DNA from: an uncultured Clostridia bacterium | GTDB lineage: Bacteria; Bacillota; Clostridia; TANB77; CAG-508 | Length of the DNA stretch: 61,110 nucleotides | Assembly (NCBI GenBank): GCA_934120315.1 | Contig: CAKOTX010000007.1 | Span: 1-61,110 of the forward strand | Direction of reading: 5' to 3' | Part shown: piece by piece, positions 25,842-34,791 of the stretch | How the letters are laid out: each line of letters opens with the position of its first letter | How positions within the stretch are numbered: the stretch's first letter is position 1 | Translations under genes and position numbers: made by a program | The notes under the pieces: generated by a model | Database searches by the model: none | What the model was told of the DNA's origin: nothing | What the model saw: only the letters and a program-made list of their open reading frames with translations

Positions 25842-27008
25842 ATGAAAATCGCAGTAGCAGGAACAGGCTATGTAGGCTTATCAATAGCATGCCTACTAGC
25901 ACAAAAAAATGAAGTAATAGCATTAGATGTGGTAAAAGAAAAAGTAGACATGATAAATGCAGGAAAATCACCAATCAGAGATAAAGAGATTGAAGACTTT
26001 CTTGCAAACAAAAAATTAAATTTAAAAGCAACATTAGACTACAAAGAAGCATTTCAAGGAGCAAAATTTATTATAATATCAACACCAACAAACTATGATG
26101 ACGAAACAAAACACTTTGATACATCATCAGTTGAGGACATAATAGAAAAAGTAATATCAATGAACATAGATACAACAATGGTAATAAAATCAACAATACC
26201 GGTTGGATATGTTGAATCAATAAAAGAAAAGTATGGAATCAACAATATAATGTTTAGTCCAGAATTTTTAAGAGAAGGGCGAGCTTTATATGACAACTTA
26301 TATCCATCAAGAATTATAGTTGGAGAAAAGTCAGAAAGAGCAGTTGAATTTGCAAATCTTTTACGAGATGGAGCATTAAAAGAAGACATACCAATAAAAT
26401 ATATGAATTCAACAGAAGCGGAAGCTGTAAAATTATTTGCCAATACGTATTTAGCATTGAGAGTATCATATTTTAATGAGCTTGACACATATGCAGAAAC
26501 GAAAGGATTAAATACCAAAGATATTATAGATGGAATTTGTTTAGATCCAAGAATAGGAACACATTACAATAATCCATCTTTTGGATATGGAGGATATTGT
26601 TTGCCTAAAGATACAAAACAATTATTAGCAAATTTTAATAATGTACCTCAAAATTTAATTCGTGCAATTGTTAGTTCAAACGATACACGAAAAGAGCATA
26701 TATCAGAGATGATTATTGAAAGAAAGCCAAATGTTGTTGGAATTTATAGATTAACCATGAAGGCTGAATCAGATAATTTTAGATTTAGTGCAATTCAAGG
26801 TGTTATTCAAAGATTAAAAGCACATAATGTTCAAATTATAATATATGAGCCAACATTAAAAGATGAGGATTTTAGTGAGTGCAAAGTAATAAATGATTTT
26901 GATGAATTTACACAAAAATCAGATATAATAGTTGCTAACAGATATGAAGAGAAATTAATAAAAGTAAAAGATAAAGTTTATACAAGAGACTTATATAGTA
27001 GAGATTAA
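25842..27008 (+). CDS. ugd: UDP-glucose 6-dehydrogenase
   Basis: 388 residues, the length of Escherichia coli Ugd. The Rossmann start MKIAVAGTGYVGLSIA, STIPVGY, and the active-site GYGGYCLPKDTKQL with Cys253 are all present. It oxidises UDP-glucose to UDP-glucuronate for capsule synthesis. AAAGGTGA precedes ATG 25842; a GTG at 25830 lies within that site. G/C content is a little higher than the glycosyltransferase genes before it. It ends the first part of the glycan locus at the terminator 27016-27060. Confidence 0.93.
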   Translation: MKIAVAGTGYVGLSIACLLAQKNEVIALDVVKEKVDMINAGKSPIRDKEIEDFLANKKLNLKATLDYKEAFQGAKFIIISTPTNYDDETKHFDTSSVEDIIEKVISMNIDTTMVIKSTIPVGYVESIKEKYGINNIMFSPEFLREGRALYDNLYPSRIIVGEKSERAVEFANLLRDGALKEDIPIKYMNSTEAEAVKLFANTYLALRVSYFNELDTYAETKGLNTKDIIDGICLDPRIGTHYNNPSFGYGGYCLPKDTKQLLANFNNVPQNLIRAIVSSNDTRKEHISEMIIERKPNVVGIYRLTMKAESDNFRFSAIQGVIQRLKAHNVQIIIYEPTLKDEDFSECKVINDFDEFTQKSDIIVANRYEEKLIKVKDKVYTRDLYSRD

Positions 27009-27015
27009 AAAAGAA

Positions 27016-27060
27016 CCCCGCCTAGCATATTCAATTAAGGATATGCTAAGTGGAGTTTTT
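27016..27060. terminator. Bidirectional terminator after ugd
   Basis: ACCCCGCCTAGCATAT pairs with ATATGCTAAGTGGAGT (with G:T and minor mismatches) and T runs exist on both strands. It ends ugd and the convergent minus-strand gene at 27087. Confidence 0.75.
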
Positions 27061-27086
27061 GTGTGCCTAAAGTTGGCAATAATTTT

Positions 27087-27572
27087 TTAGGACTTCTCAC
27101 TATTGACTTTTTTCAAAAGTTCCTCATACTTGAAAGCCAATGCATTGTAGGCAGAAGATAAATTAAGTCGCTCGGTTTGGGCTTTGCGAAGCTCAGAGCT
27201 AATAGAAAGATTATCTTCTTGCAGTCTACGAATTTTTTCGAGATATTCAGACTTGTTTACTTCATGCAGTTGAGCTAACTCAGTAGTGTCGGTAAGATAC
27301 TGGTCTTGCAGTTCTTTTAACTTTCGAACATAGTGTTCTCTTTGAATATTAAAAAGAGTCAAAACGCCAACAACACAAATTATAGTTCCGACAATAGAAA
27401 GTGCTATAATTAATCCAGTACTAAAAGTAATGGTAACTTTATTTGTTACATCGTTTTGAGTGATTTCAGAATTAAGAGTAAGTACGGTTTGAATGATAAC
27501 ATTGGCTAGTTCAAGCATAAGCATTGTGATAATAATTTTTTGCGTAGAGATACGTCCCAACAACTTTTTCAT
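27087..27572 (-). CDS. Orphan membrane protein with coiled coil, inserted in the glycan locus
   Basis: 161 residues from the ATG at 27572, which has GGAGG 11 bases upstream; the frame is open to 27695 but has no ribosome site there. Two membrane helices (about 12-32 and 55-77) are followed by a long heptad-patterned coiled coil (about 85-158). No family recognised. It is the only minus-strand gene within the 31-kb glycan locus. G+C in 27181-27240 is about 38% by hand count against well under 25% in adjacent glycosyltransferase genes. It has its own promoter (27684-27712) and a leader with two small hairpins. It matches the other three orphans in layout. Confidence 0.65.
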   Translation of the reverse strand: MKKLLGRISTQKIIITMLMLELANVIIQTVLTLNSEITQNDVTNKVTITFSTGLIIALSIVGTIICVVGVLTLFNIQREHYVRKLKELQDQYLTDTTELAQLHEVNKSEYLEKIRRLQEDNLSISSELRKAQTERLNLSSAYNALAFKYEELLKKVNSEKS

Positions 27573-27683
27573 TTGTAAAATTCCTCCATTTTTGATGTCA
27601 AATCTTATAGTTAAAACTAAATGTAGGTTTTCTCCTACAATAGTACAGAGAAGATAAATAAAGCCGATAGGCTTAACATTTCT

Positions 27684-27712
27684 ATTATACAACATTTTTT
27701 TATTATTTGCAA
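27684..27712 (-). promoter_or_regulatory. Promoter of the inserted orphan gene
   Basis: On the minus strand TTGCAA (27712-27707), 17-bp spacer, TATAAT (27689-27684). The leader downstream has hairpins AAGCC/GGCTT and TGTAGG/CCTACA. Confidence 0.75.
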
Positions 27713-27791
27713 ATTTTTAACAAAAATCATTTAATATATAGAATAATGTAAAAATTGCCAGTTAAGGTAATAAAAAATTTAATAAAAAAGG

Positions 27792-27820
27792 TTGAAAAAA
27801 AATAAAAGTAATGATATAGT
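27792..27820 (+). promoter_or_regulatory. Promoter of the second glycan operon segment
   Basis: TTGAAA (27792-27797), 17-bp spacer, TATAGT (27815-27820) with TG at 27812-27813. It would drive the genes from 27871 onward. Confidence 0.65.
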
Positions 27821-27870
27821 AAAAATGACAGTGTTCGACAAAATCAGATTTATAATAGGGGGAAATTATA

Positions 27871-28566
27871 ATGAATATTAATTATGCTGAAGATGACATA
27901 GTAAATGGAGTTTCAACTAGTTTAAGACTAAAAGATAAAAGTAGTGAAAAAAAGGAAGTTATTTCATATATAAATATAAAAAGAGGGATAGATTTATTCT
28001 TATCATTAGTTGCATTAATATTATTACTTCCACTAATAGGAATAATAGCATTAGTAATAAAATTAGATTCAGAAGGACCTGCTTTTTTCAAACATACCAG
28101 AATAGGAAAAGATGGAAAGACAATAAAAATATATAAATTTAGAACAATGGTAACAAATGCAGAAGAATTAATAAAGAAGTTTACACCAGAACAATTAGAA
28201 GAATACAAAAAGAATTTTAAATTAGAGAATGATCCAAGAGTAACAAAAGTAGGAAAGTTTTTAAGAAAAACAAGTTTAGATGAATTACCACAACTTTTAA
28301 ATATTATAAAAGGAGATTTGGCTTTGATAGGTCCAAGACCTGTTGTTAAAGATGAATTAGAAAAGTATGGAGATAATGCATCAAAGTTTCTAAGTGTAAC
28401 ACCAGGACTTACAGGAAATTGGGCAGCAAATGGAAGAAATAATACTACTTATGAAGATAGAATGAAGTTAGAATTAGAGTATGTTGATAACATATCATTT
28501 AAGACAGATATTAAGATATTTTTTCAAACAATTTATGCTGTAATAAAAAAGGAAGGGGCAATGTAA
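27871..28566 (+). CDS. Undecaprenyl-phosphate phosphoglycosyl transferase (WcaJ/CpsE C-terminal-like)
   Basis: 231 residues with one hydrophobic segment (about 43-65) and the catalytic module FKHTRIGKDGKTIKIYKFRT, SLDELPQLLNIIKGDLALIG and GPRPVV. It lacks the extra N-terminal helices of WcaJ. It is the second initiating transferase in the window, with a longer hydrophilic N-terminus than the one at 19798, and would start a different lipid-linked glycan. GGGGG upstream of the ATG provides the ribosome site. Confidence 0.9.
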   Translation: MNINYAEDDIVNGVSTSLRLKDKSSEKKEVISYINIKRGIDLFLSLVALILLLPLIGIIALVIKLDSEGPAFFKHTRIGKDGKTIKIYKFRTMVTNAEELIKKFTPEQLEEYKKNFKLENDPRVTKVGKFLRKTSLDELPQLLNIIKGDLALIGPRPVVKDELEKYGDNASKFLSVTPGLTGNWAANGRNNTTYEDRMKLELEYVDNISFKTDIKIFFQTIYAVIKKEGAM

Positions 28567-28567
28567 A

Positions 28568-29356
28568 TTGAAAAATATAAAAATAATAGTTGCAACACAT
28601 AAAAAATATCAAATGCCAAAAGATAAAATGTATATTCCTGTACAAGTTGGATCAGAAGGAAAAGCAGATTTGGGATATCAAAAAGATAATGAAGGTGAAA
28701 ATATATCAGAAAAAAATCCATATTTCTGCGAACTTACAGGATTATATTGGGCATGGAAGAATTTGAATGCAGATTATGTTGGACTTGTACATTATAGAAG
28801 ATATTTTTCATTAAATAAAAAAATACCAAAAGATGAAAATGAAAAATTTAAAATATTATTAACAGAAGAGCAGGCAAGCGAAAAGTTAGAAAAAGTGGAT
28901 GTAATTCTTCCTAAGTTAAGAAAATACTACATAGAAAATTTATATGACCACTATAAACATACTATGTACATAGAACCATTAGATGAGACTAGAAGAATAA
29001 TAAAAGAAAAATATCCAGAATATTTAGATGAATTTGATAAATTACATAATCGAACTTCAGCACATATGTTTAATATGTTTATAATGAAAAAAGATGTTTT
29101 AAATGAGTATTGTACATGGCTTTTTGATATTTTGTTTGAACTAGAAAAAAGAACAGATCCAAGCAAATATGATAGTTTTCATTCAAGATTTTATGGAAGA
29201 GTATCTGAACTTTTATTAGATGTATGGATTAATAAAAATCAAATTAAATATGAAGAAGTTAAAGTTATAGATATGCAAAATGTAAATTGGTTAAAAAAAG
29301 GAGTAGCTTTTTTGCAAGCAAAATTTACAGGAAAAAAATACGGAAAGAGTTTTTAA
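28568..29356 (+). CDS. DUF4422-family glycosyltransferase
   Basis: 262 residues. Motifs IIVATHKKYQMP, YFCELTGLYWAWKN and DYVGLVHYRRYF mark the DUF4422 family, found in capsule and exopolysaccharide loci and thought to be glycosyltransferases. It starts with TTG, one base after the preceding stop codon, with AAGGGG nine bases upstream. Donor and acceptor unknown. Confidence 0.85.
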   Translation: MKNIKIIVATHKKYQMPKDKMYIPVQVGSEGKADLGYQKDNEGENISEKNPYFCELTGLYWAWKNLNADYVGLVHYRRYFSLNKKIPKDENEKFKILLTEEQASEKLEKVDVILPKLRKYYIENLYDHYKHTMYIEPLDETRRIIKEKYPEYLDEFDKLHNRTSAHMFNMFIMKKDVLNEYCTWLFDILFELEKRTDPSKYDSFHSRFYGRVSELLLDVWINKNQIKYEEVKVIDMQNVNWLKKGVAFLQAKFTGKKYGKSF

Positions 29357-29365
29357 GGAAAAAAC

Positions 29366-30379
29366 ATGGAAGATTTAATAACAGTAGTTGTACCTATATA
29401 TAAAGTAGAAAAATATTTGAAAAAATGCATAGATAGCATAATAAAACAAACGTATAAAAATTTAGAAATTATACTTGTAGATGATGGCTCACCAGACAAA
29501 TGTCCTCAGATTTGCGATGAATATGTTAAAAAAGATAGCAGAATTAAAGTTATCCACAAGAAAAATGGAGGAGTAAGTTCGGCAAGAAACCTAGGAATAA
29601 AAAGTGCAAATGGAATATGGATTGCATTTATTGATGCTGATGATTGGATAGAAGAAAAATATTTCGAGGAATTAATCTATAATGCTAAAGAAAATGGAGC
29701 GGAAGTTTCTTTATGTGGATATAATAGAGTTGTGAATTCTGAAAGAAAAGAAAAGATTTTGAATAGTAAAAGTGAAATATTAAATTCAAAAGAATACTTA
29801 ATTAAGGCATTAAATCCTCAAACAGGATATGGATTTGTACATTTAAAAATAATAAGAAGAGATATAATAAAAGATGTACAGTTTAATCAAAATTTGGTTG
29901 TAGGAGAAGATGCTCTTTTTAATGTAGCTATTGCTCCTAATATAAATAAAGCTATTTATTGTAATAAAGCATTATATAATTATAGAATTAATAGTGAATC
30001 AGTAGTAAAAAAATTTGATAATAATTATGCAAAAAAATATTTGAGATCAATGCAAGAATGTAAAAAATATATATTAGAAACATATAGCGATGATAAGAAA
30101 ATAATACAAAATTATTATAATTATGTTGGATTTCATGTAATGTTAGTTGCAGTTAATTTTTGTTATCATCCAGATAATAAAATAAAAAATAGAAGAAAAT
30201 TATTAAAGGAAGTTTGTAATTATCCTGAATTCAAAGAGGGAATAAGAAAAAGTAATTATGAAAATCTTTCTTTAACAAGAAAGATAACATTATTTACATT
30301 AAAGAATAAATTGTATTTTTTTACTTCAATAATATGTAAGATTAGACAAAAACAAAATCAAAGTAAAGGAAAAAGATGA
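29366..30379 (+). CDS. Family 2 glycosyltransferase, EpsJ-like
   Basis: 337 residues. GT-A motifs VVVPIYKVEKYLKKCIDSI, IILVDDGSPDKCPQICDEY and IAFIDADDWIE. The N-terminal 60 residues are very similar to the protein at 32775, suggesting a duplication. The C-terminal half is basic and helical. Adds one residue to the repeat unit; specificity not visible. Confidence 0.9.
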   Translation: MEDLITVVVPIYKVEKYLKKCIDSIIKQTYKNLEIILVDDGSPDKCPQICDEYVKKDSRIKVIHKKNGGVSSARNLGIKSANGIWIAFIDADDWIEEKYFEELIYNAKENGAEVSLCGYNRVVNSERKEKILNSKSEILNSKEYLIKALNPQTGYGFVHLKIIRRDIIKDVQFNQNLVVGEDALFNVAIAPNINKAIYCNKALYNYRINSESVVKKFDNNYAKKYLRSMQECKKYILETYSDDKKIIQNYYNYVGFHVMLVAVNFCYHPDNKIKNRRKLLKEVCNYPEFKEGIRKSNYENLSLTRKITLFTLKNKLYFFTSIICKIRQKQNQSKGKR

Positions 30380-30382
30380 TAT

Positions 30383-32773
30383 ATGATATATTTTATAATG
30401 ATAATTTTGATAATAGCCATAATTTCTACTATAATTATCGAAAAAAAAATAACAAATCCAATTGTTATTTTTTCTTCGATATGGCTTCTTAGTATATTTT
30501 TAACTTCTTTAAAATTGTATAATATGATAGATTATTCAGAAAGGTCTTTCATGATTATATCTGAAGGAATAATTTCTTTTATATTAGGATGTGCTATTTG
30601 TGCTATTTTTTTGAAAAACAAATCGCAAAATAATTTGAAATTAGAAAAAAAAGAAGAGATATTGGATTCAAAAATATTAGTAGCATTAATTACAATTGGA
30701 CTAGTTTTTGTTAGTATTTTATCAATAAAAGTTCTTTCTTTATTAAAGAGCGGAGTTGAATATAATCAGATAAGAAGCTTGTATTATTCTTATGGAAAAG
30801 ATTCATTGATATCAAATGAAAAAATATTTACAATATTTGATTGGACAACATCACTAATAATTACAGTTACTATACCTGTTGTTATAATTGGATTAATAAA
30901 TAAAAAATTGAATAAATTAATTATACTAGAAGAGCTTATTTTTGTAATGCTATATATTTTTTGTACAGCTGGTAGATCTCCAATTTTTGCGATAGTAATA
31001 GAATTATTAATTGTGTTATTGTTAAATAAAGAAAAAATAACTAAAAAAACAAAACAAATTACAAAAATTGTTTTACTTTTTTCTGCAATAATAATGGTTT
31101 GCATGACATTATTAAGGAATAGTAATCATGACGAAAAAAGTGTGAATTCTGTATATGCTTATTTAAGTATACCAATGCCTTATTTTTCAAAATTAGTAAA
31201 TTATATAGATAATAATAATATTCAAACATATGGAGCTGCAACAGCTTATGGACCTTATTTAATTGTACAAAAAAGTATAAAGGTACTAACAGGGTATAAA
31301 TTAGAAAATGCAGATTATTTGGCAGAGGTAATAACTAAACCTCAAACTTATTGGGTAAAAATATTTTCTGAATCTAATGACTATTATAATGCTTATGCAA
31401 CAATGTTCTATAATTTTTATATGGATTTTAGAGATATTGGAGTAATAGTAATAAGTTTTATCTATGGAATGATTATAGAACAATACTATTTGAGTATTAA
31501 GAAGAAAAATGGTATGAAAGAAAATGCTATATATTTAATATTAATTAGTGGTTTAATAAAATCATTTGCAGTGTGGCAATTTGCTAGTCCGACAATTTTG
31601 ATTGCTTTTATTGTAATTAATATAATATTTAGAAAAAGAAATAAAAGAGAAAATGAGAATAATAATAATAATAATGCTAAAAGAATTCTTGTGTTTGGAA
31701 TTACAGATAATCCTGGAGGGATTGAAAGTGTTATAATGAATTATTATAGAGCAATAGATAGAACAAAAATACAATTTGACTTTTTGTGTAATACTGAGCA
31801 AGTAGCTTATGAAGAAGAAATAAAAAAATTAGGAGGACAAATATTTAAAATTCCTTCTAGAAGTAAAAATATAATATTGTATCATAAGAAAATAAACAAA
31901 TTTTTTGAAGAGAATGCATATAAATATGACACAATATGGGTAAATATTTGTAGTTTAGCAAATATAGATTACTTAAAATATGCAAAGAAATATGAAATTA
32001 AATATAGAATAATACATTGTCATAATTCACAAAATATGGACTCAAAATTAAGGAAAATGTTGCATATTATAAATCGTAAAATGTTAAAAGTATATGCAAC
32101 AGATTTTTGGACATGTTCTAATGACGCAAATAAATGGTTTTTTGATAAAAAAATCATGAAAAAAGATAATATAGTTCATATCAATAATGCTATAGACTGT
32201 AATAAATATAGATATAGTGAAGAAATAAGAAAACAATATAGAGAAAAAATGAATCTAGAAGATAACCTTGTATTTGGTCATATAGGAAGATTTCATTTTC
32301 AAAAAAACCAAATGTTTTTATTAGAAATATTTAATGAAATTCATAAAATAAAACCTGATAGCAAATTAATTTTAATAGGTGATGGAGAAGATAAAGAAAA
32401 AATATTAAATAAAATCAATCAATTAAAATTAGAGAGAAGCATAGAGCTACTAGGTGTAAGAGGAGATGTAGAAAAAATAATTCAAGCAATGGATGCAATT
32501 ATTTTTCCGTCATTATTTGAAGGATTATCATTAGTTTTAGTAGAAGCACAAGCAAATGGAATATCTATATTTGCGTCAGATACAATTTCGAAAGAAACGA
32601 AAATAGGCGATAATATAAACTTTATATCATTAGAAGCAACAGCAAAGGAATGGGCAGAAACTATTTTAAAAGATAAATTTGAAAGATGCGATAATTATGA
32701 AAAAATAAAATTGGCAGGATATGATATAAATACGGAAAAAGAAAAAATAGAAAAATTATTAATGAGGGACTAG
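30383..32773 (+). CDS. Wzy-like polymerase fused to a GT4 glycosyltransferase
   Basis: 796 residues, double the size of either family alone. Residues 1 to about 420 are polytopic (about ten to twelve helices) like an O-antigen/EPS polymerase. After a charged stretch and a run of six Asn encoded by an AAT repeat (about 426-432), residues 434-796 form a complete GT4 enzyme: ILVFGITDNPGGIESVI, IIHCHNS, FGHIGRFHFQKN and FPSLFEGLSLVLVEAQ. No in-frame ATG with a ribosome site was seen at the junction, and three-base slippage cannot change frame, so a true fusion is likely. It would couple sugar addition in the cytoplasm to a membrane polymerase. Confidence 0.8.
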   Translation: MIYFIMIILIIAIISTIIIEKKITNPIVIFSSIWLLSIFLTSLKLYNMIDYSERSFMIISEGIISFILGCAICAIFLKNKSQNNLKLEKKEEILDSKILVALITIGLVFVSILSIKVLSLLKSGVEYNQIRSLYYSYGKDSLISNEKIFTIFDWTTSLIITVTIPVVIIGLINKKLNKLIILEELIFVMLYIFCTAGRSPIFAIVIELLIVLLLNKEKITKKTKQITKIVLLFSAIIMVCMTLLRNSNHDEKSVNSVYAYLSIPMPYFSKLVNYIDNNNIQTYGAATAYGPYLIVQKSIKVLTGYKLENADYLAEVITKPQTYWVKIFSESNDYYNAYATMFYNFYMDFRDIGVIVISFIYGMIIEQYYLSIKKKNGMKENAIYLILISGLIKSFAVWQFASPTILIAFIVINIIFRKRNKRENENNNNNNAKRILVFGITDNPGGIESVIMNYYRAIDRTKIQFDFLCNTEQVAYEEEIKKLGGQIFKIPSRSKNIILYHKKINKFFEENAYKYDTIWVNICSLANIDYLKYAKKYEIKYRIIHCHNSQNMDSKLRKMLHIINRKMLKVYATDFWTCSNDANKWFFDKKIMKKDNIVHINNAIDCNKYRYSEEIRKQYREKMNLEDNLVFGHIGRFHFQKNQMFLLEIFNEIHKIKPDSKLILIGDGEDKEKILNKINQLKLERSIELLGVRGDVEKIIQAMDAIIFPSLFEGLSLVLVEAQANGISIFASDTISKETKIGDNINFISLEATAKEWAETILKDKFERCDNYEKIKLAGYDINTEKEKIEKLLMRD

Positions 32774-32774
32774 A

Positions 32775-33755
32775 ATGGATGATTTAATTAGTGTAATAGT
32801 ACCAATATATAAAGTAGAAAAATATTTAAAGAAATGCGTAGAAAGCATTTTAGAACAAACTTATAGTAATTTAGACATAATACTGGTAGATGATGGTTCG
32901 CCAGATAATTGTGGAGATATAATAGAAGAATTTCGAAAAAAAAATGAAAGAATCCGTACAATTCACCAAAAGAATGGTGGATTGTCGGATGCAAGAAATA
33001 GTGGAATAAAAATTGCAAAAGGTAAATATATTGTGTGTATTGATTCGGATGACTGGATAGAAAAAAATATGATTGAAGTTTTATATAAAGATATCATTAA
33101 TACAAATTCAGATATATCTGTATGTGAATTTGTGGAGGAAGATGATTTACAAAATATACTATCAACCAAAAAATATAATAATGAAATTATAGAATTCAGT
33201 TCAAAAGAAGCGTTAAAAAGTTTGATAAAGCAAGATATTTTGACAAATCATGCATGGAATAAATTATACAAAGCAAGTCTTTTTGAAGGAATTGAATATC
33301 CTAAAGGACAATTAATGGAGGATGTAAGTACAACATATAAATTATTTGAAAAGGCAAACAAGATAGTGTATCAAAATACATCTCTTTATCATTATATTCA
33401 AAGGGGAACAAGCATTTTAGGAAATATAACAGAAAAAAGAATAAATGATCAAGAATTTGCTTTCTTTGATAGAAATAAATATCTTATGGAAAAATATTCT
33501 GAATTTAAAGAAATAATAGAATTAGATAATATGTATAATGTCAAAACATTATATTTTTTAGCAATATTGGGTGGATATAAAAATTTATATAATAGCACAA
33601 AATACGCAGAATATTATGCAAAATATAAAAAAGTATATAAAGAAAACAGAAAAAATCCAGAGTTCAAAGGTGATAAATCATTACAATTATTTTACAAAAA
33701 TAGAATTGCCTATAAAATGTATGTGAAATTGAAAAGAAAAATTAAAGGAAATTAA
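32775..33755 (+). CDS. Family 2 glycosyltransferase, EpsJ-like
   Basis: 326 residues, paralogue of the protein at 29366. Motifs VIVPIYKVEKYLKKCVESI, IILVDDGSPDNCGDI and VCIDSDDWIE. It begins one base after the fusion gene's stop. The C-terminal half differs more from its paralogue, consistent with a different acceptor. Confidence 0.9.
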   Translation: MDDLISVIVPIYKVEKYLKKCVESILEQTYSNLDIILVDDGSPDNCGDIIEEFRKKNERIRTIHQKNGGLSDARNSGIKIAKGKYIVCIDSDDWIEKNMIEVLYKDIINTNSDISVCEFVEEDDLQNILSTKKYNNEIIEFSSKEALKSLIKQDILTNHAWNKLYKASLFEGIEYPKGQLMEDVSTTYKLFEKANKIVYQNTSLYHYIQRGTSILGNITEKRINDQEFAFFDRNKYLMEKYSEFKEIIELDNMYNVKTLYFLAILGGYKNLYNSTKYAEYYAKYKKVYKENRKNPEFKGDKSLQLFYKNRIAYKMYVKLKRKIKGN

Positions 33756-33759
33756 ATTT

Positions 33760-34791
33760 ATGATAAAAAAGTTTTTAAGAACAAAACTTCCAAGTTTATG
33801 GAAAATATATAAGATAAATACAAGTAATGAAGAAATAAAAAATATAAGTAAAGAAGACAAAAAAGTTTTTATTTTTCTTGCAGCAGATTATCCTAATTTA
33901 GGAGATATTGCTATTACATATGCACAAAAAGAATTTTTAAAGGAATGTTATCCTCAATATAAAATTATTGAAGTTCCAGCAGATAAAACAATAACATTAT
34001 TAAAATTTGTGAAGAAAATAACAAACAGGAATGATATTATTACTACTGTTGGCGGTGGAAATATGGGAAATATATACGAATATTATGAAGATTTAAGAAG
34101 AACAGTTATAAATAATTTTAAAGATAACTATATAATTAGTTTTCCACAGACTATAGATTTTTCAAATGATGCTCAAGGAAAAAAATCATTAAATAAAACG
34201 ATAAAAACAATAAAAAAACATAAAAACATTTTGATTTATGCGAGAGAAGAAAAATCATATAAAAAAATGAAGAAATTATTTGGAGAAGAAAAAGTCAAAT
34301 TATCACCAGATATAGTATTATCATTAAAAAACAAAATTGATATTAATCAAGATGAGAAAGATAAAATAGGAATTTGCTTTAGAAATGATAAAGAAGAAGA
34401 CTTGACAAAACTAAAAATAAAAGAAGAAATATTAAATTTGACTCAAAACGATGATAAAATAATATTTGATACAGTATTGGATAGAAAAGATTTTATATAT
34501 GAAGACAGATATAAGTTATTGTTTAAAACGCTAGAAAAAATAGCAGATTGTAAAACAATATATACCAATAGACTTCATGCAATGATCTTTGCGTATTTAG
34601 TTGGAACAAGATGTTATTTTGTAGATAATACAAATAAAAAAATTAGTGAAACATATAAAAAATGGCTTTCAAATATTGAGTATATCAAAGAATATAATGT
34701 AGAACAAAAAAAATGCAATAAAGAATTAAATTTAGATAAGGCATTTGGAAAGATGAAGAAGGAAATTATAGAGGGAGATAAAAATGGATAA
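33760..34791 (+). CDS. Polysaccharide pyruvyl transferase family protein
   Basis: 343 residues. It has AADYPNLGDIAITYAQ, TTVGGGNMGNIYEYYED and a C-terminal TIYTNRLHAMIFAYLVGT, the CsaB/EpsO pattern. It should add a ketal-linked pyruvate from phosphoenolpyruvate to a glycan sugar, giving it negative charge. It overlaps the radical SAM gene by 8 bp (ATGGATAA), so the two are translationally coupled. Confidence 0.88.
   Translation: MIKKFLRTKLPSLWKIYKINTSNEEIKNISKEDKKVFIFLAADYPNLGDIAITYAQKEFLKECYPQYKIIEVPADKTITLLKFVKKITNRNDIITTVGGGNMGNIYEYYEDLRRTVINNFKDNYIISFPQTIDFSNDAQGKKSLNKTIKTIKKHKNILIYAREEKSYKKMKKLFGEEKVKLSPDIVLSLKNKIDINQDEKDKIGICFRNDKEEDLTKLKIKEEILNLTQNDDKIIFDTVLDRKDFIYEDRYKLLFKTLEKIADCKTIYTNRLHAMIFAYLVGTRCYFVDNTNKKISETYKKWLSNIEYIKEYNVEQKKCNKELNLDKAFGKMKKEIIEGDKNG

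Noticed and set aside
31660..31690. AAT repeat as a phase-variation switch
   Set aside because: Change by whole trinucleotides cannot shift the frame, so it would only alter linker length.
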